The notes: generated by a model from the sequence alone, not told the origin. Positions 17,867-27,480 are shown, counted from the first letter of the stretch. The stretch is 64,000 nucleotides of DNA from Candidatus Binatia bacterium (GCA_951812575.1 OX638322.1:558001-622000); one strand, 5' to 3'. Program-made: numbers and translations.

Positions 17867-18142
17867 CTATACCTGTGCCGACACGTACGGGAGTAAGGCG
17901 ATCGCACGTGCCTGTTTAATCGCCAAGGTCAATTTCCGCTGATGCCATACACAGGTACCGGTGATGCGACTTGGGATGATTTTTCCACGTTCAGTGACGA
18001 AATCCTTGAGGACGCCAGTCTCTTTGTAGTCAATGGAGTCCCGCTTATCGACACAGAAACGGCAGACTTTACGCCGCATGCGTCGCGGGTATCGGTCATC
18101 GCCGCCTCGTCGGTGAAATCCCCCCCTGGGTGGTCTTGCCAT
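17867..18142 (-). CDS. rpsR: 30S ribosomal protein bS18
   Basis: 91 residues. It contains 'CRFC' near the N-terminus and 'TCVWHQR' near residue 65, the intact CxxC...CxxH set of zinc-binding ('C+') bS18 proteins. It pairs with bS6 on the platform of the 30S subunit. The Arg/Gly-rich first 20 residues are an unstructured extension. No zinc-independent paralogue is visible in this window. Confidence 0.97.
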   Translation of the reverse strand: MARPPRGGFHRRGGDDRYPRRMRRKVCRFCVDKRDSIDYKETGVLKDFVTERGKIIPSRITGTCVWHQRKLTLAIKQARAIALLPYVSAQV

Positions 18143-18186
18143 AGCTTTTCCCTCTACTCTTCTTTCGCTCGTGATCAGCTTATGCG

Positions 18187-18501
18187 CTATTCCTCGAGAA
18201 TGCGAATCGTTGTCGCGTGGACCTCATACGCTCTTTGTCTTGTACCTTTCACCTTATGCCACCGATACGGCGCAAGCACCCCTTCCACCAAGACGGTTCG
18301 CCCAACTGTCAACAGCGGACAGTACTCCTCTGCAAGTCCCCGAAAGGCAACCACGTCAACGAATAAATCATCTTCTTTCGCTCGACTTTTCGGCACACAT
18401 AGAGAAAACGCTCCAATGGCCACGCCCTGTGGCGTACGCCGTAGTTCCGGACTGCTCTCGATCCGTCCGGCAAAAATGACCTTATTATAGCCTTGCCTCA
18501 C
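18187..18501 (-). CDS. ssb: Single-stranded DNA-binding protein, short form
   Basis: 104 residues comprising one OB fold ('[30 protein letters not shown]' and '[27 protein letters not shown]'). It stops after the fold and lacks the disordered acidic C-terminal tail that normal SSB uses to recruit partner proteins. Located between rpsF and rpsR, where many bacteria keep ssb or the shorter priB. A full-length SSB elsewhere in the genome is expected; this copy may be PriB-like in function. Confidence 0.88.
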   Translation of the reverse strand: MRQGYNKVIFAGRIESSPELRRTPQGVAIGAFSLCVPKSRAKEDDLFVDVVAFRGLAEEYCPLLTVGRTVLVEGVLAPYRWHKVKGTRQRAYEVHATTIRILEE

Positions 18502-18510
18502 TCAAGCAAC

Positions 18511-19020
18511 TCACTCCTCGCTCGTCTCTCCCTCCGCATCAGTCTGCGCCTCAGCCGCTGCGGTTGTTTCCGGCTCGGCTGGAGCCTGTACTTCAGTCGC
18601 CGTCGCTTCTGTTGCAGCCACACTCGGGGCGGGCGGGTCCTCCGCCGGCCTGGGCTCCGTGTGCGCCCCAGGTGGATGACCCGCAGAGCGGTCGGTTAAG
18701 CCACCCGGAGGAATGGGAGATTGGCCGTCCGAGGGAGCGGAGCGCGCGACGGATAAAAAGCGCATGGCGTCTTCACTCAGCCGTAAACCACGCTCAAAAT
18801 CCTTGACCGCTTGAGGAGGAGAATCATATTCTAAACGCACGTAGTAGCCGCGCCTCTGCTTTTGAATGTCGTAGGCCAGATTCCGCAGCCCCCACTCTTC
18901 AACCTGTAACAGGCTGGCCTGGCCCTGCTCCAGAGTCTTTTGCATCCCTTCAATCACATCCTTCACCCGAGCCTCAGATAGTTCCGGGTGGAGAATGCAT
19001 ACTGTCTCGTAAATCGGCAT
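18511..19020 (-). CDS. rpsF: 30S ribosomal protein bS6 with long acidic tail
   Basis: 169 residues. The first ~98 are the bS6 ferredoxin-like fold ('MPIYETVCILHPELSE', 'WGLRNLAYDIQKQRRGYYV'). The remaining ~70 are low-complexity Ala/Pro/Glu/Thr ending in 'EGETSEE', much longer than the short poly-Glu tail added to E. coli bS6. It begins the rpsF-ssb-rpsR-rplI operon. Confidence 0.95.
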   Translation of the reverse strand: MPIYETVCILHPELSEARVKDVIEGMQKTLEQGQASLLQVEEWGLRNLAYDIQKQRRGYYVRLEYDSPPQAVKDFERGLRLSEDAMRFLSVARSAPSDGQSPIPPGGLTDRSAGHPPGAHTEPRPAEDPPAPSVAATEATATEVQAPAEPETTAAAEAQTDAEGETSEE

Positions 19021-19088
19021 GAACTCCTCCGATGGGTATCTCTGAATCTTCGTCTACCTCTCGCACTGCGCGGCTGCGGCGAGATCCT

Positions 19089-19691
19089 TCAGCATTCCTC
19101 CTGCGCCGGGTGTGCCAGCGTCACAGAAGCCGCGCCATTCCACACCGCCATAGCATGCTCGAGCCCGTCTGTAAGGATGAGCTCAACTACACTCGCTGCG
19201 CGTTGTGCCGCCGGGAGAATAAAGGCTTCTTCCTCTTGAGTAAAGGGCTGAAGCACGAAGTCGGCAGTATCAAGCCCGGCAGCAGGACGACCAATACCAA
19301 CCTTTACGCGGATAAAGTCCGGGCTGTCCAGAGCAGCAATAATCGAGGCGAGGCCGCGATGTCCGCCTGAACCACCAGTCCGTTTCATACGCAGGTGGCC
19401 GAGCGGAATGTCTACATCATCATGCACGACAATACAATCCGTTGGCCGCAATTGATATTGCGCGCACATGCACACAACAGCTTGCCCACTGTGATTCATA
19501 AAGGTCTGCGGCTGAATAAGGCCGATCTTTTCCCCGTTCCGGCGTGTCCAGGCCATTCGGGAGGAGCAGACCGACTGAGACAGACGGGCCCCCCATCGTT
19601 TCGCTAAGATATCAATGACCCAAAAGCCGATATTGTGACGGGTTTTTTCGCAGTCCCGACCGGGGTTTCCGAGCCCAATGATCGCAAACAT
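19089..19691 (-). CDS. pth: Peptidyl-tRNA hydrolase
   Basis: 200 residues from the ATG at 19691, giving 'MFAIIGLGNPG', the standard N-terminus; a longer reading adds 15 unrelated residues and has no better ribosome-binding site. The catalytic His is in 'KTRHNIGFWV', with 'QPQTFMNHSGQAV' and 'VVHDDVDIPLGHLRMKRTGGSGGHRGL' as the other conserved stretches. It recycles tRNA from peptidyl-tRNA dropped by ribosomes. Downstream of rplY in the prs-rplY-pth order. Confidence 0.95.
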   Translation of the reverse strand: MFAIIGLGNPGRDCEKTRHNIGFWVIDILAKRWGARLSQSVCSSRMAWTRRNGEKIGLIQPQTFMNHSGQAVVCMCAQYQLRPTDCIVVHDDVDIPLGHLRMKRTGGSGGHRGLASIIAALDSPDFIRVKVGIGRPAAGLDTADFVLQPFTQEEEAFILPAAQRAASVVELILTDGLEHAMAVWNGAASVTLAHPAQEEC

Positions 19692-19745
19692 CAGCCTATA
19701 CGAGGAGTGCCACATGCATCGTATCTGTGGCAACACAGCCCCCCA

Positions 19746-20411
19746 TCACTCGCTCGGTGTCTCCCCACTCGGAGCTTCTCCATCTGCCGGTGCCTCTCCA
19801 CCCTCGGCTAGAGCTTCGTCGGCTCCTTCTTCTTCCTCCGTCTCTGCCTCCACAGTTGGAGCCGCGACAGAGGCAAGCACGATTTGAGCGTCCTCAAGCA
19901 CTGAGACGCCGGACGGTAATTCCAGATCTTCGACCCGGACAGCGTCGTTGACCTCAAGAGACGTCACGTCGACCTCAACACTCTCGGGGATATCAAGCGG
20001 GAGGCATTCCACCATGATTTCACGTCGGAAGTAGTGTAAGACCCCACCGGCAGTCACGCCCTCCGCTTTACCAACGAGATGGACGGGGACCCCGACCTGA
20101 ATCGGCACCTGCACATCAATCTCATAAAAGTCGATGTGCAGCGGGGCCAACGTCACCGGGTGATGCTGAACATCCTTGAGGAGTGCAATTTTTCCATTGA
20201 GGTCTGTTGTCGGTGAGAGAAATTCAATCAGATGAGACCCCTCTAAGCTTTCGACCTTATATTGGAATTCTCGTGTATTGACGCAAACGGAAACGGAATT
20301 TTTTCCCGGACCGTAAAAGACTCCGGGAACTCTCCCGCTCCGTCGGAGCCGGCCCATTTCTCCTTTGCCTTTTTCTTGTCGCTGTTCCACACTCAGTTTG
20401 ATGGTTTCCAT
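19746..20411 (-). CDS. rplY: 50S ribosomal protein bL25/Ctc
   Basis: 221 residues of the long Ctc type: the N-terminal 5S rRNA-binding bL25 domain (1-95), a C-terminal beta domain (about 96-185), and an acidic tail (~35 residues rich in Glu, Ala and Gly). It binds 5S rRNA. Typical partner of prs and pth in one operon. Confidence 0.95.
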   Translation of the reverse strand: METIKLSVEQRQEKGKGEMGRLRRSGRVPGVFYGPGKNSVSVCVNTREFQYKVESLEGSHLIEFLSPTTDLNGKIALLKDVQHHPVTLAPLHIDFYEIDVQVPIQVGVPVHLVGKAEGVTAGGVLHYFRREIMVECLPLDIPESVEVDVTSLEVNDAVRVEDLELPSGVSVLEDAQIVLASVAAPTVEAETEEEEGADEALAEGGEAPADGEAPSGETPSE

Positions 20412-20435
20412 GGTTTCCCTTCTCTATCCAACGGC

Positions 20436-21401
20436 TTATACGAACAAGGAGCTAATGGATTCTTCATTGTGAATCCGGCGGATGGACTCTCCGATCAGGG
20501 TAGCAAGGGAGAGGACCCGGACTTTTCCGGTCTCCTGCGCCTCTGGCCTAATGGGGATGGAATTGGTGACAACCAACTCTTCGAGAGCAGATGTCCGCAC
20601 CCGCTCTATCGCCGGGCCAGACAGCACGGCATGCGTACAGCAGGCAATCACCGCTTGCGCCCCAGCATCTTGAAGCCCTTTTGCCGCAGTGGTCAACGTG
20701 CCGGCGGTGTCCACCATATCATCAACCAGAATAGCGATACGGCCGTTGACTTCACCGATCACATTCATCTCAATCACATCGCGATTCGCCTTGCCCGCAA
20801 TCTCGCTTTCGTCCTCCTGCGCGCGGCGCTTATCAATAATGGCGAGTGAGGCCCCCAAACGCTTGGCAAAGGCACGTGCGCGCTCCACGCCCCCGGCATC
20901 CGGGGATACGACACTGACCGGTTCGCTACCAATACGGGAGCGCAGATACGGTAACAGCACCGGGGCGGAAAAAAGATTGTCCACCGGAATATTGAAAAAT
21001 CCCTGGATTTGTCCAGCGTGGAGCTCTGCCGTGAGCACCCGTGAGGCTCCCGCCGCGGTCAACAGGTCAGCGACCAGTTTGGCACTAATAGGCACCCGGG
21101 GGGCAACCTTTCGATCCTGGCGAGCATAGCCGTAGTACGGAATCACGGCCGTGATACGGTTGGCCGACGCCCGCTTAAAGGCGTCAATCATCAGCAGGAG
21201 TTCCATCAGATTATCGTTGCCTGGCGTGCAGATTGACTGGACAACAAAGATGTCCCCGCCACGCACATTCTCGGTGATCTCAACCGCAATCTCGCCATCG
21301 CTGAACGTGCGGATATCGGCTGCCCCGAGCGAGGTTCCCAGATAGGCGCATATTTCTTGCGCAAGTGGGCGATTTGAGTTTCCTGAAAATATTTTTAGCA
21401 C
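20436..21401 (-). CDS. prs: Ribose-phosphate pyrophosphokinase
   Basis: 321 residues from a GTG at 21401, giving the family N-terminus '[16 protein letters not shown]'; an alternative GTG is at 21416. The open frame continues upstream through the tRNA-Gln gene, which cannot be coding. Conserved PRPP-synthase segments are present: '[24 protein letters not shown]', '[10 protein letters not shown]' (ATP-binding flap) and '[14 protein letters not shown]' (ribose-5-phosphate loop). It makes PRPP for nucleotide, His and Trp synthesis. Confidence 0.95.
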   Translation of the reverse strand: MLKIFSGNSNRPLAQEICAYLGTSLGAADIRTFSDGEIAVEITENVRGGDIFVVQSICTPGNDNLMELLLMIDAFKRASANRITAVIPYYGYARQDRKVAPRVPISAKLVADLLTAAGASRVLTAELHAGQIQGFFNIPVDNLFSAPVLLPYLRSRIGSEPVSVVSPDAGGVERARAFAKRLGASLAIIDKRRAQEDESEIAGKANRDVIEMNVIGEVNGRIAILVDDMVDTAGTLTTAAKGLQDAGAQAVIACCTHAVLSGPAIERVRTSALEELVVTNSIPIRPEAQETGKVRVLSLATLIGESIRRIHNEESISSLFV

Positions 21402-21464
21402 GGCGGTGTGTCTCACAGGGGTATGGATGGCGTCATTTTCTGCTCTTGTCCAGGGGAGAGGGAG

Positions 21465-21538
21465 CTGGGGAGGCAGGATTCGAACCTGCGAATGCCGGGA
21501 CCAAAACCCGGTGCCTTGCCGGACTTGGCGACTCCCCA
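21465..21538 (-). tRNA. tRNA-Gln (UUG)
   Basis: Minus-strand cloverleaf: acceptor TGGGGAG/CTCCCCA, anticodon stem CCGGG/CCCGG with loop TTTTGGT (anticodon TTG), and T-arm GCAGG-TTCGAAT-CCTGC. CCA is not encoded. It sits between ispE and prs, as in many proteobacteria. Confidence 0.95.
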
Positions 21539-21754
21539 CCAGGATAGCAGTAATAGTCGTATGGCTCTCGGCCGCTCGGTTTCTCTTTTCTTCTCGAACG
21601 TCGATATTCAACCACTATGACTGCTGACCGTATTAGACGGGCTTTTGGAAGATCCGATTGTTTAATGAAATCAGCAGATTATAGAATCCACCAAGTTTTC
21701 CTAAGGCCATAGCCGTTAGCATCTTTTACGAAAAAAGTCTACCTACTCCCGCGG

Positions 21755-22648
21755 TTATGGATCAACCGTTACCGGAGTGGAAGCATCCTCCAGCAGCGTC
21801 ACCACAAATACGTTTGCCGAGCCAGCCAAGACCGCCGCAGCGTGCGTGGCGGCCTCCTGTGTCTTGAAGATGCCAAAGACGGCGGAGCCGCTCCCAGACA
21901 TCAGGGCCACTTCCGCACCAAGGGCGGAGAGTTGATTTTTTCTGTCCGCAATCAGGGGGTACTCCGGCAGGACCGCCTGTTCAAGGTCATTAACGAATAG
22001 AGCAGCACTCGGCCATTGCTGCGTATCAAGTGGTGGGATCCGGTCGATGGCATGGGGCTTTAGCTCTGGTAAGTCCGGCTGAAGCGCGTCAAAACGCTGA
22101 TACGCCCACGGAGTCGAAACCGGAAAACCCGGAACCACAATGACGAGCCAGCGGTGCGGAAGAGGGGGGAGGGGCGTTAAGACTTCCCCAATCCCACCCA
22201 TACGCGCCATCTGACACGGGATAAAAAAAGGAATATCTGCACCAAGCTGGGCGGCAAGCTGACACAAATGGTCGGTCTTCAGTTCGAGTGCAAATGCTTG
22301 GTTCAGCGCCTTGAGCACAGCCGCGGCATCGCTGCTCCCGCCGCCGAGCCCCGCACCAGCTGGGATATTTTTGTGCAAGGTCATAGTGATGCGCGCACCG
22401 ATACCAGCTTCTTGACAAAGTAAAGCCGCCGCTCGATAGGCGAGATTTGATTGGTCGGTGGGAATGGTTGGATCGTGACAGCGCACACGGATGTGTGGCT
22501 CCGTCCCCACCGTCCTCTCCGCTGTCATTTCAATTTCGTCATACAGGCTAACGGGAGCCATCAGCGAGTCGAGCACGTGGTAGCCATCGGGTCGTTGGCC
22601 AATAATGCGTAAGAAAAGATTAACCTTTGCGGGAGCAAGAACACGCAT
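21755..22648 (-). CDS. ispE: 4-diphosphocytidyl-2-C-methyl-D-erythritol kinase
   Basis: 297 residues from the ATG at 22648 (AAAGGA 6 nt upstream). An apparent 485-residue reading overlaps the divergent phosphatase gene and is spurious. GHMP-kinase features: 'APAKVNLFLRIIGQRPDGYH', the ATP loop 'PAGAGLGGGSSDAA', and 'MSGSGSAVFGIF' at the C-terminus. It phosphorylates CDP-ME in the non-mevalonate isoprenoid pathway, so the organism uses MEP-pathway isoprenoids. Confidence 0.95.
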   Translation of the reverse strand: MRVLAPAKVNLFLRIIGQRPDGYHVLDSLMAPVSLYDEIEMTAERTVGTEPHIRVRCHDPTIPTDQSNLAYRAAALLCQEAGIGARITMTLHKNIPAGAGLGGGSSDAAAVLKALNQAFALELKTDHLCQLAAQLGADIPFFIPCQMARMGGIGEVLTPLPPLPHRWLVIVVPGFPVSTPWAYQRFDALQPDLPELKPHAIDRIPPLDTQQWPSAALFVNDLEQAVLPEYPLIADRKNQLSALGAEVALMSGSGSAVFGIFKTQEAATHAAAVLAGSANVFVVTLLEDASTPVTVDP

Positions 22649-22714
22649 GACTTTCCTTTGTCCGGCTTGCTCGCATACCTTGCAGACCGAAGTTCCACTT
22701 GCCACAATACCAAT

Positions 22715-23518
22715 ATGCACGACTTGATGACAGCCGCCCTGGAGGTGGCGCAGGCTATCGCGCGGCAGGCTGGAGAGTTGCTCCAGGAAAACCGATTTAA
22801 GACCAAACAGGTCAGCGTGAAAACCGATATGGTCGATCTCGTCACCAATGTGGACAGAGCGGCCGACCGTCTGATTACTGAGCAGCTCCGTACCCACTTC
22901 CCCACACACACCATTATCGCCGAGGAGTCGGCTCAATCCGGTCCTCAGAGCCCATATTGCTGGTATATTGACCCCCTGGACGGCACAACAAACTTTGCCC
23001 ATACCTACCCCCACTTTGCCGTCTCTCTGGCCCTGACCCATGAATCCACAGCCATTGTCGGGGTTGTGCACGACCCCGTTCGGAACGAAACCTTTAGCGC
23101 CCGGCGAGGCGGGGGCGCGCAGCTCAACGGCCATCCCATTCGGGTTTCCACGGCCTCCCAACTCGACCAGAGTCTGCTGCTCACCGGATTCCCCTACGAC
23201 CGCCGCAAACACAGCGCTTTTTATCTCCAGTACTATGAAGCCTTTATGCTGCGCACCCAGGGGGTCAGACGGAGTGGGTCAGCCGCGCTGGACCTGTGCT
23301 ATGTGGCCTGTGGTCGAGCCGATGCCTTTTGGGAATGGCGTCTCTATCCGTGGGATATTGCCGCCGGCGCATTGATTGTCGAAGAGGCGAGGGGACGGAC
23401 CAGCGATTTCTCCGGCCAGACGCTCGATCTGCATGGCGAACAAACCCTGGCCTCAAATGGCCACCTGCATGGGGCGATGCTGGACGTTCTGAAGCAACTG
23501 CCGAGCAGCCCGTCTTGA
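22715..23518 (+). CDS. Inositol monophosphatase family protein
   Basis: 267 residues from the ATG at 22715; the upstream extension overlaps the ispE promoter region. Metal/phosphate motifs are complete: 'EES' (Glu in 'IIAEESAQ'), 'WYIDPLDGTTNFAH' and 'YPWDIAAGALIVEEA'. Such SuhB/CysQ-like enzymes hydrolyse inositol phosphate or related sugar phosphates, Mg2+-dependent and Li+-sensitive. Divergent from ispE across a 66-bp gap. The exact substrate is uncertain. Confidence 0.92.
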   Translation: MHDLMTAALEVAQAIARQAGELLQENRFKTKQVSVKTDMVDLVTNVDRAADRLITEQLRTHFPTHTIIAEESAQSGPQSPYCWYIDPLDGTTNFAHTYPHFAVSLALTHESTAIVGVVHDPVRNETFSARRGGGAQLNGHPIRVSTASQLDQSLLLTGFPYDRRKHSAFYLQYYEAFMLRTQGVRRSGSAALDLCYVACGRADAFWEWRLYPWDIAAGALIVEEARGRTSDFSGQTLDLHGEQTLASNGHLHGAMLDVLKQLPSSPS

Positions 23519-23627
23519 AGTCGTTCTATTCTGAGGGCAGAAGCCGGTACAACACAGGCTTGGGGTTGTACTCAAGGAACAGTCGAGTTATCGGTAGAGA
23601 AATCTCGGTGGGGTAGGTGATGTGGTG

Positions 23628-24185
23628 ATGAGGAAGCTACCAGTACTTCTTGTTCTCGTTCTTTTCTTTCCCAATTTCTGTCAGGCGCAGGATTTATACG
23701 TGAGTGACTATCGTGAACTCATGCTGCGAACCGGGCCGAGTCAGTCCAATAAAATTGTTGCCGTACTTAAGACCGGTGATGCGGTGACACTGATCCGTGA
23801 AGCCGAAGGAGACTATTCCCTGGTCGCTTTACCTGACGGCCGTCAGGGCTATGCTGCGAGCAGATATTTGACCGAGCAAATCCCAAACACACGTCAGGTG
23901 CAGCTTCTCGAGGATCAAGTCGCCAAACAGAATCAGGCGTTAGCTCGTCTTCGAGAGGAAAACACCCTGCTTCAAGCCGCACAGGAAGAAATACAGCAGA
24001 ATGAGGCGGAGCATACAGCCCAGATCCAAACTCTGACGCTGGAGCGGAATCAACTCCGGCGCGACGCCTCGGTATCGAGCTTTCTTGCCGGGGCAGGCGT
24101 GTTGATTATTGGCTGGCTCTTAGGCTGGACCCGACTCAGGCTGCGGCGCAAATCGCAACGCCGACCTGGGTTAAACTTCTCATGA
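23628..24185 (+). CDS. SH3-domain periplasmic protein with membrane anchor (TIGR04211/YgiM-like)
   Basis: 185 residues from the ATG at 23628; a GTG at 23622 is possible. Order: signal peptide (1-21, ending 'FCQAQ'), bacterial SH3 domain (22-85, 'VSDYRELMLRTGPS...GYAASRYL'), coiled coil (about 92-148, Gln/Glu-rich), one transmembrane helix (about 152-170), and a basic tail. This is the architecture of the TIGR04211 'SH3 and anchor domain' proteins such as E. coli YgiM. Role unknown; cell-wall contact is inferred from the SH3 fold. Confidence 0.85.
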   Translation: MRKLPVLLVLVLFFPNFCQAQDLYVSDYRELMLRTGPSQSNKIVAVLKTGDAVTLIREAEGDYSLVALPDGRQGYAASRYLTEQIPNTRQVQLLEDQVAKQNQALARLREENTLLQAAQEEIQQNEAEHTAQIQTLTLERNQLRRDASVSSFLAGAGVLIIGWLLGWTRLRLRRKSQRRPGLNFS

Positions 24186-24265
24186 TAGCGGCCGCCGGAT
24201 TCCGAAAAAAGCAACACACGTCACACTGAGGCAGGCGCACAGGTGGCATGGGCGGCCAGACTGCC

Positions 24266-25450
24266 TTACGCGGCCCGATCCCACTTCTCCGGCATGTCCT
24301 GAAACTCTTTTTTCAAATAGGGCATGACTTCAGTGGCAAAGAGTTCCATATTTTTAATCGTTCGGTGGTGGGGCATATCGCCGATTTGTAGCAGGGACAG
24401 TAAAATGCCGTAGCCCAGCTTGCCGATTGATTCGACCAGCCGTTGCTTGACCGTCTCGACACTGCCCACCACGCAATAGCCACGTGTATTAAAATCGTCA
24501 AAAGACATGTTCGCATAATCCAGCTCGTCCGCAATATTGAGAATATGCCGCATGGATTGGTGGGTGACATAGCCCGGTGGGAACAGCATATTGAGCGGGA
24601 TACGCAGCCCTCTGTGATAGAGCCACAGCACATGCTCCGCAGCTTCTTCTCGGGCGCGTTCGTCCGTTTCCGCTACATAGATGGGCAGTAAATGGCCCAT
24701 CTGGTAGGGCGAGGCGGTATAGCCGGATTCTTCCGCCACAGCACGATACTGATCAAAATACATCTTGACCAGATCGTCAGACATATACACGGCCAGATAC
24801 GGATACTTGCGGGCCGGGTCAGCACACCAGCCCATCGTCTCTTTACTCCCAAATCCAGGAATCCAGATTTGCGGGTGCGGTTTTTGATACGGGCGGGGCC
24901 AGACGTTCACGTAGCGGACTTGATAGTGCTCCCCGTCAAAATTAAACGGTCCCGTCTCGGTCCAGGCGCGAATAATCAAATCATGCGCCTCGCGGAAGCG
25001 CGCCAGCGAATGGGTCGGATTGACGCCCATCGAATAATACTCACAGCCAATGCCGCGCACAAAGCCGGAGATGATACGCCCCCCGCTCACCACGTCCAGC
25101 ATGGCGATTTCTTCAGCAACCCGGATGGGGTGATCCCGCAGCGGCAGCCCGTTGCCGACCATGGCAATTTTGACGCGGTTGGTTCGCCGCGCCAGCAGCG
25201 CACCAATGATATTCGGGGAGGGCATGGTGCCATAGGTGTTTTGATGGTGCTCGTTCACACATACGCCATCAAAACCGAGGGTTTCTGCATACTCCAGCTC
25301 ATCAAGATAGCGATTATAGAGGTCACGGCCTTTTGCAGGGTCATAGTGTTCGTTCGAGAAGGTGACCCAGGCCGAGGGGTATTTCGAGGTATCGTCAAAG
25401 TCTTCGGGAACGTGCGGCCATGGCATCAGATGAAAGTTAAAGAACTGCAT
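24266..25450 (-). CDS. LLM class flavin-dependent oxidoreductase (second copy)
   Basis: 394 residues, longer than the other LLM enzymes here. It carries 'LGFDGVCVNEHHQNTYGTMPSPN' and 'AEEIAMLDVVSGGRIISGFVRGIGCEYYSMGVNP', typical of the alkanesulfonate/alkane monooxygenase-like subgroup. AGGAGGG precedes the ATG. It starts a minus-strand trio read in the order RidA, MFS transporter, LLM. Probably oxidises a small organic substrate taken up by that transporter. Confidence 0.88.
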   Translation of the reverse strand: MQFFNFHLMPWPHVPEDFDDTSKYPSAWVTFSNEHYDPAKGRDLYNRYLDELEYAETLGFDGVCVNEHHQNTYGTMPSPNIIGALLARRTNRVKIAMVGNGLPLRDHPIRVAEEIAMLDVVSGGRIISGFVRGIGCEYYSMGVNPTHSLARFREAHDLIIRAWTETGPFNFDGEHYQVRYVNVWPRPYQKPHPQIWIPGFGSKETMGWCADPARKYPYLAVYMSDDLVKMYFDQYRAVAEESGYTASPYQMGHLLPIYVAETDERAREEAAEHVLWLYHRGLRIPLNMLFPPGYVTHQSMRHILNIADELDYANMSFDDFNTRGYCVVGSVETVKQRLVESIGKLGYGILLSLLQIGDMPHHRTIKNMELFATEVMPYLKKEFQDMPEKWDRAA

Positions 25451-25568
25451 ACACTCACCCTCCTTTACAAAGCTGGCCTGTACACCAGGGCAGCTTCCCT
25501 GGGATCTCGTCCCTCTGCATTACTGCTTTTCTGCGATGCGGGTCAAGCTCCATTTTGCGTGCGCTCGG

Positions 25569-26849
25569 CTAGCTCGCCTGGAGGGCGACTTGCGGCACTG
25601 GCATGCGCATGACCCGTTTCGGAGCAGGCAGCGTGAGGGCGAGCAAGGCCGCGAGCATGCCGGTGCTCGTACTCGTCAGAAACGGCACGACGTAATCTCC
25701 AAACTCGGTATGCAAGAGGCCGCCTATCATGCCGCCCGATCCCATCCCAATGGACGCAACCATAAAGAACGCGCCTAAGATGGTCCCGATGGCCCGCGTG
25801 CCGAAATACTCCCGAAAGAGCATGGCATAGACCGGCATGGGCCCCCCAAAACCCAGCCCGAACAGGATGGCCCACGAGTAGAAAGAGGGTGGCTGGCGGG
25901 CTTCAATAAAAAACGGAATCATCACTGCCTGGAGACCGAGAAAGAGCGCAATGGCCCACTTGGCGCCAATTCGGTCGGCTAACAGACCGTTGATGATCTT
26001 CCCGACCATGCCAAACACGGCCATCAGCATGACGACCCGGGCCGCAACCGATTCCAGCACACCCACGTCGGTCATATGGTTGAACCCGTGCAGCAAGATG
26101 CACGAGTGACACATGCAGCAGCCCAGCACCATAAAATTGAGCGTCCAAAAGGCGCGCGTCCGCATGGCTTCACCCAGTGTCATGCCGGGGGCTGAGACAG
26201 GGGCTGAGACATATGTCGGATCATGCTTGAGTGCTGGGCCTGACTTCTGAGCCTCGGTCGATGCGACCTGCTTATCCCGCATGAGCAGAGAAAGAGGCAG
26301 GACCACCAGGGTGATAAGCCCGAGCCAGATATACGACCAGCGCCAGTCATTATGGGCGAGCAGAAAAACGGCCAGCGGGGCAAACACGGCCGAGCCCACA
26401 TTTTGCGACTGGGCAATAGCCAGCGCCAACCCCTGGCGCCTCACGAACCACTTGGTCACCAGGGCCACCATCGGGACACCCGTGGCCGAGCGACCGATCG
26501 CCAACACCACCCCAAAATACGCGTAGAGTTGCCACAGGGATTGCACCTGACTCATCAAAAACGTGCCAGCGACAAAGAACAGACCCCCAGTAATAATCAC
26601 CCACTTGGAACCAAAACGATCGCTCAGGCGGCCACAGATCAGGCTGGAGAGGCCAAAACTGATCCAGCTTATCATCGACGCGACCGACACTGTGCCACGG
26701 TCCCAGTCAAACTGCGCGGCAATAGGCTTGAACATAATGGCGAAAGATTCGATCACGCCATACATGCACAGGCTGATGACAAGGCCGGCAAAGACGATGA
26801 CCCACCCGTATGAGGATTGATCTTGTTCCACTCGCTCGGCTTGCGGCAT
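25569..26849 (-). CDS. MFS transporter, OFA/MCT type
   Basis: 426 residues and about 12 membrane segments, with 'SSYGWVIVFAGLVISLCMYGVIESFAIM' at the N-terminus and the 'SDRFGSKWV' loop. Same subfamily as the carrier at 3653-4951 but clearly diverged. Expected to import or exchange a small carboxylate. It lies between ridA-like and LLM genes, 33 nt after the former. Confidence 0.88.
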   Translation of the reverse strand: MPQAERVEQDQSSYGWVIVFAGLVISLCMYGVIESFAIMFKPIAAQFDWDRGTVSVASMISWISFGLSSLICGRLSDRFGSKWVIITGGLFFVAGTFLMSQVQSLWQLYAYFGVVLAIGRSATGVPMVALVTKWFVRRQGLALAIAQSQNVGSAVFAPLAVFLLAHNDWRWSYIWLGLITLVVLPLSLLMRDKQVASTEAQKSGPALKHDPTYVSAPVSAPGMTLGEAMRTRAFWTLNFMVLGCCMCHSCILLHGFNHMTDVGVLESVAARVVMLMAVFGMVGKIINGLLADRIGAKWAIALFLGLQAVMIPFFIEARQPPSFYSWAILFGLGFGGPMPVYAMLFREYFGTRAIGTILGAFFMVASIGMGSGGMIGGLLHTEFGDYVVPFLTSTSTGMLAALLALTLPAPKRVMRMPVPQVALQAS

Positions 26850-26882
26850 GCACCCTACTTTCTCTTCAGTGCAGGAGGAACC

Positions 26883-27272
26883 CTATTCCAGATAGGCGGT
26901 ACATTTAATCTCGACAAGGAGCCCAGGCATCGCCAGGGCGGGAGTGCCGATCCCCGTCCAGGTCGGGAGTCGGTCAAGATTCGTAATGTAACGATCTTTG
27001 ACGTCAATAAAGAGTTGCAGGTCGCGCAGGTCGGTATGGTAGGTGACCATCTCCACCACATCGTCAAACGTCGCTCCGGCCTCGGTCAGCACTTTTTTGA
27101 CGTTTTCAAACGCCTGCACAAACTGCGCTTCCTTATCCGCCACAACCTGCAAGTTCTCATCCCGGCCGACTTGTCCGGCGATATACAAGAAGTTCCCGGC
27201 CCTTACACCCGGAGAGTAGCGGAAGCGTTCTCTGATATTCCGCATTGCCGGTGGAGTAATGTCCGTACGCAT
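26883..27272 (-). CDS. RidA/YjgF/UK114 family protein
   Basis: 129 residues from the ATG at 27272 (GGAGGGG upstream); the reading from 27296 adds 8 residues without support. Conserved segments: 'YSPGVRAGNFLYIAGQVGRDE', 'FENVKKVLTEAGATFDDVVEM' and 'PALAMPGLLVEIKCTAYLE'. The Arg that binds the carboxylate in true RidA is replaced by Lys in 'VEIKCTAYL', so this is likely a divergent Rid subgroup rather than an imine deaminase proper. It is probably co-transcribed with the MFS and LLM genes. Confidence 0.88.
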   Translation of the reverse strand: MRTDITPPAMRNIRERFRYSPGVRAGNFLYIAGQVGRDENLQVVADKEAQFVQAFENVKKVLTEAGATFDDVVEMVTYHTDLRDLQLFIDVKDRYITNLDRLPTWTGIGTPALAMPGLLVEIKCTAYLE

Positions 27273-27377
27273 AGTGCCCCTCCTTCCCGTCAGCACTGCA
27301 TACCAGTCAAGGGTACAGAAAGATAGGGAACACCCAAGGGAGCGTTAGGACAAGATGGACCGTCAACGCTAGGGCAA

Positions 27378-27480
27378 ATTACGATTCTGTGTAGCCGCCC
27401 GTCATTCCGGCGAAAGCAGGGATCCAGCCCCAACCCCCGCCCTCTGGATGCCGGATCAAGTTCGGCATGACAAAGGTAGC
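27378..27480. repeat. Dispersed repeat, copy 1, upstream of the amidase
   Basis: Begins 'TGTGTAGCCGCCCGTCATTC' and contains inverted segments (CCGGCGAAAGCAGGGATCCAG near the start, CTGGATGCCGGATC farther on). A related copy begins the same way at 29111. Such GTCATTCC-GGATCCAG palindromes are common intergenic repeats in large bacterial genomes. It fills most of the 332-nt gap between RidA and the amidase. Confidence 0.55.

Noticed and set aside
20436-21611. 391-residue reading of prs
   Set aside because: It runs backwards through the tRNA-Gln gene; the conserved N-terminus begins at the GTG at 21401.
21755-23212. 485-residue reading of the ispE gene
   Set aside because: The extra N-terminal part is the antisense of the divergent phosphatase gene; ispE has a clear start and ribosome-binding site at 22648.
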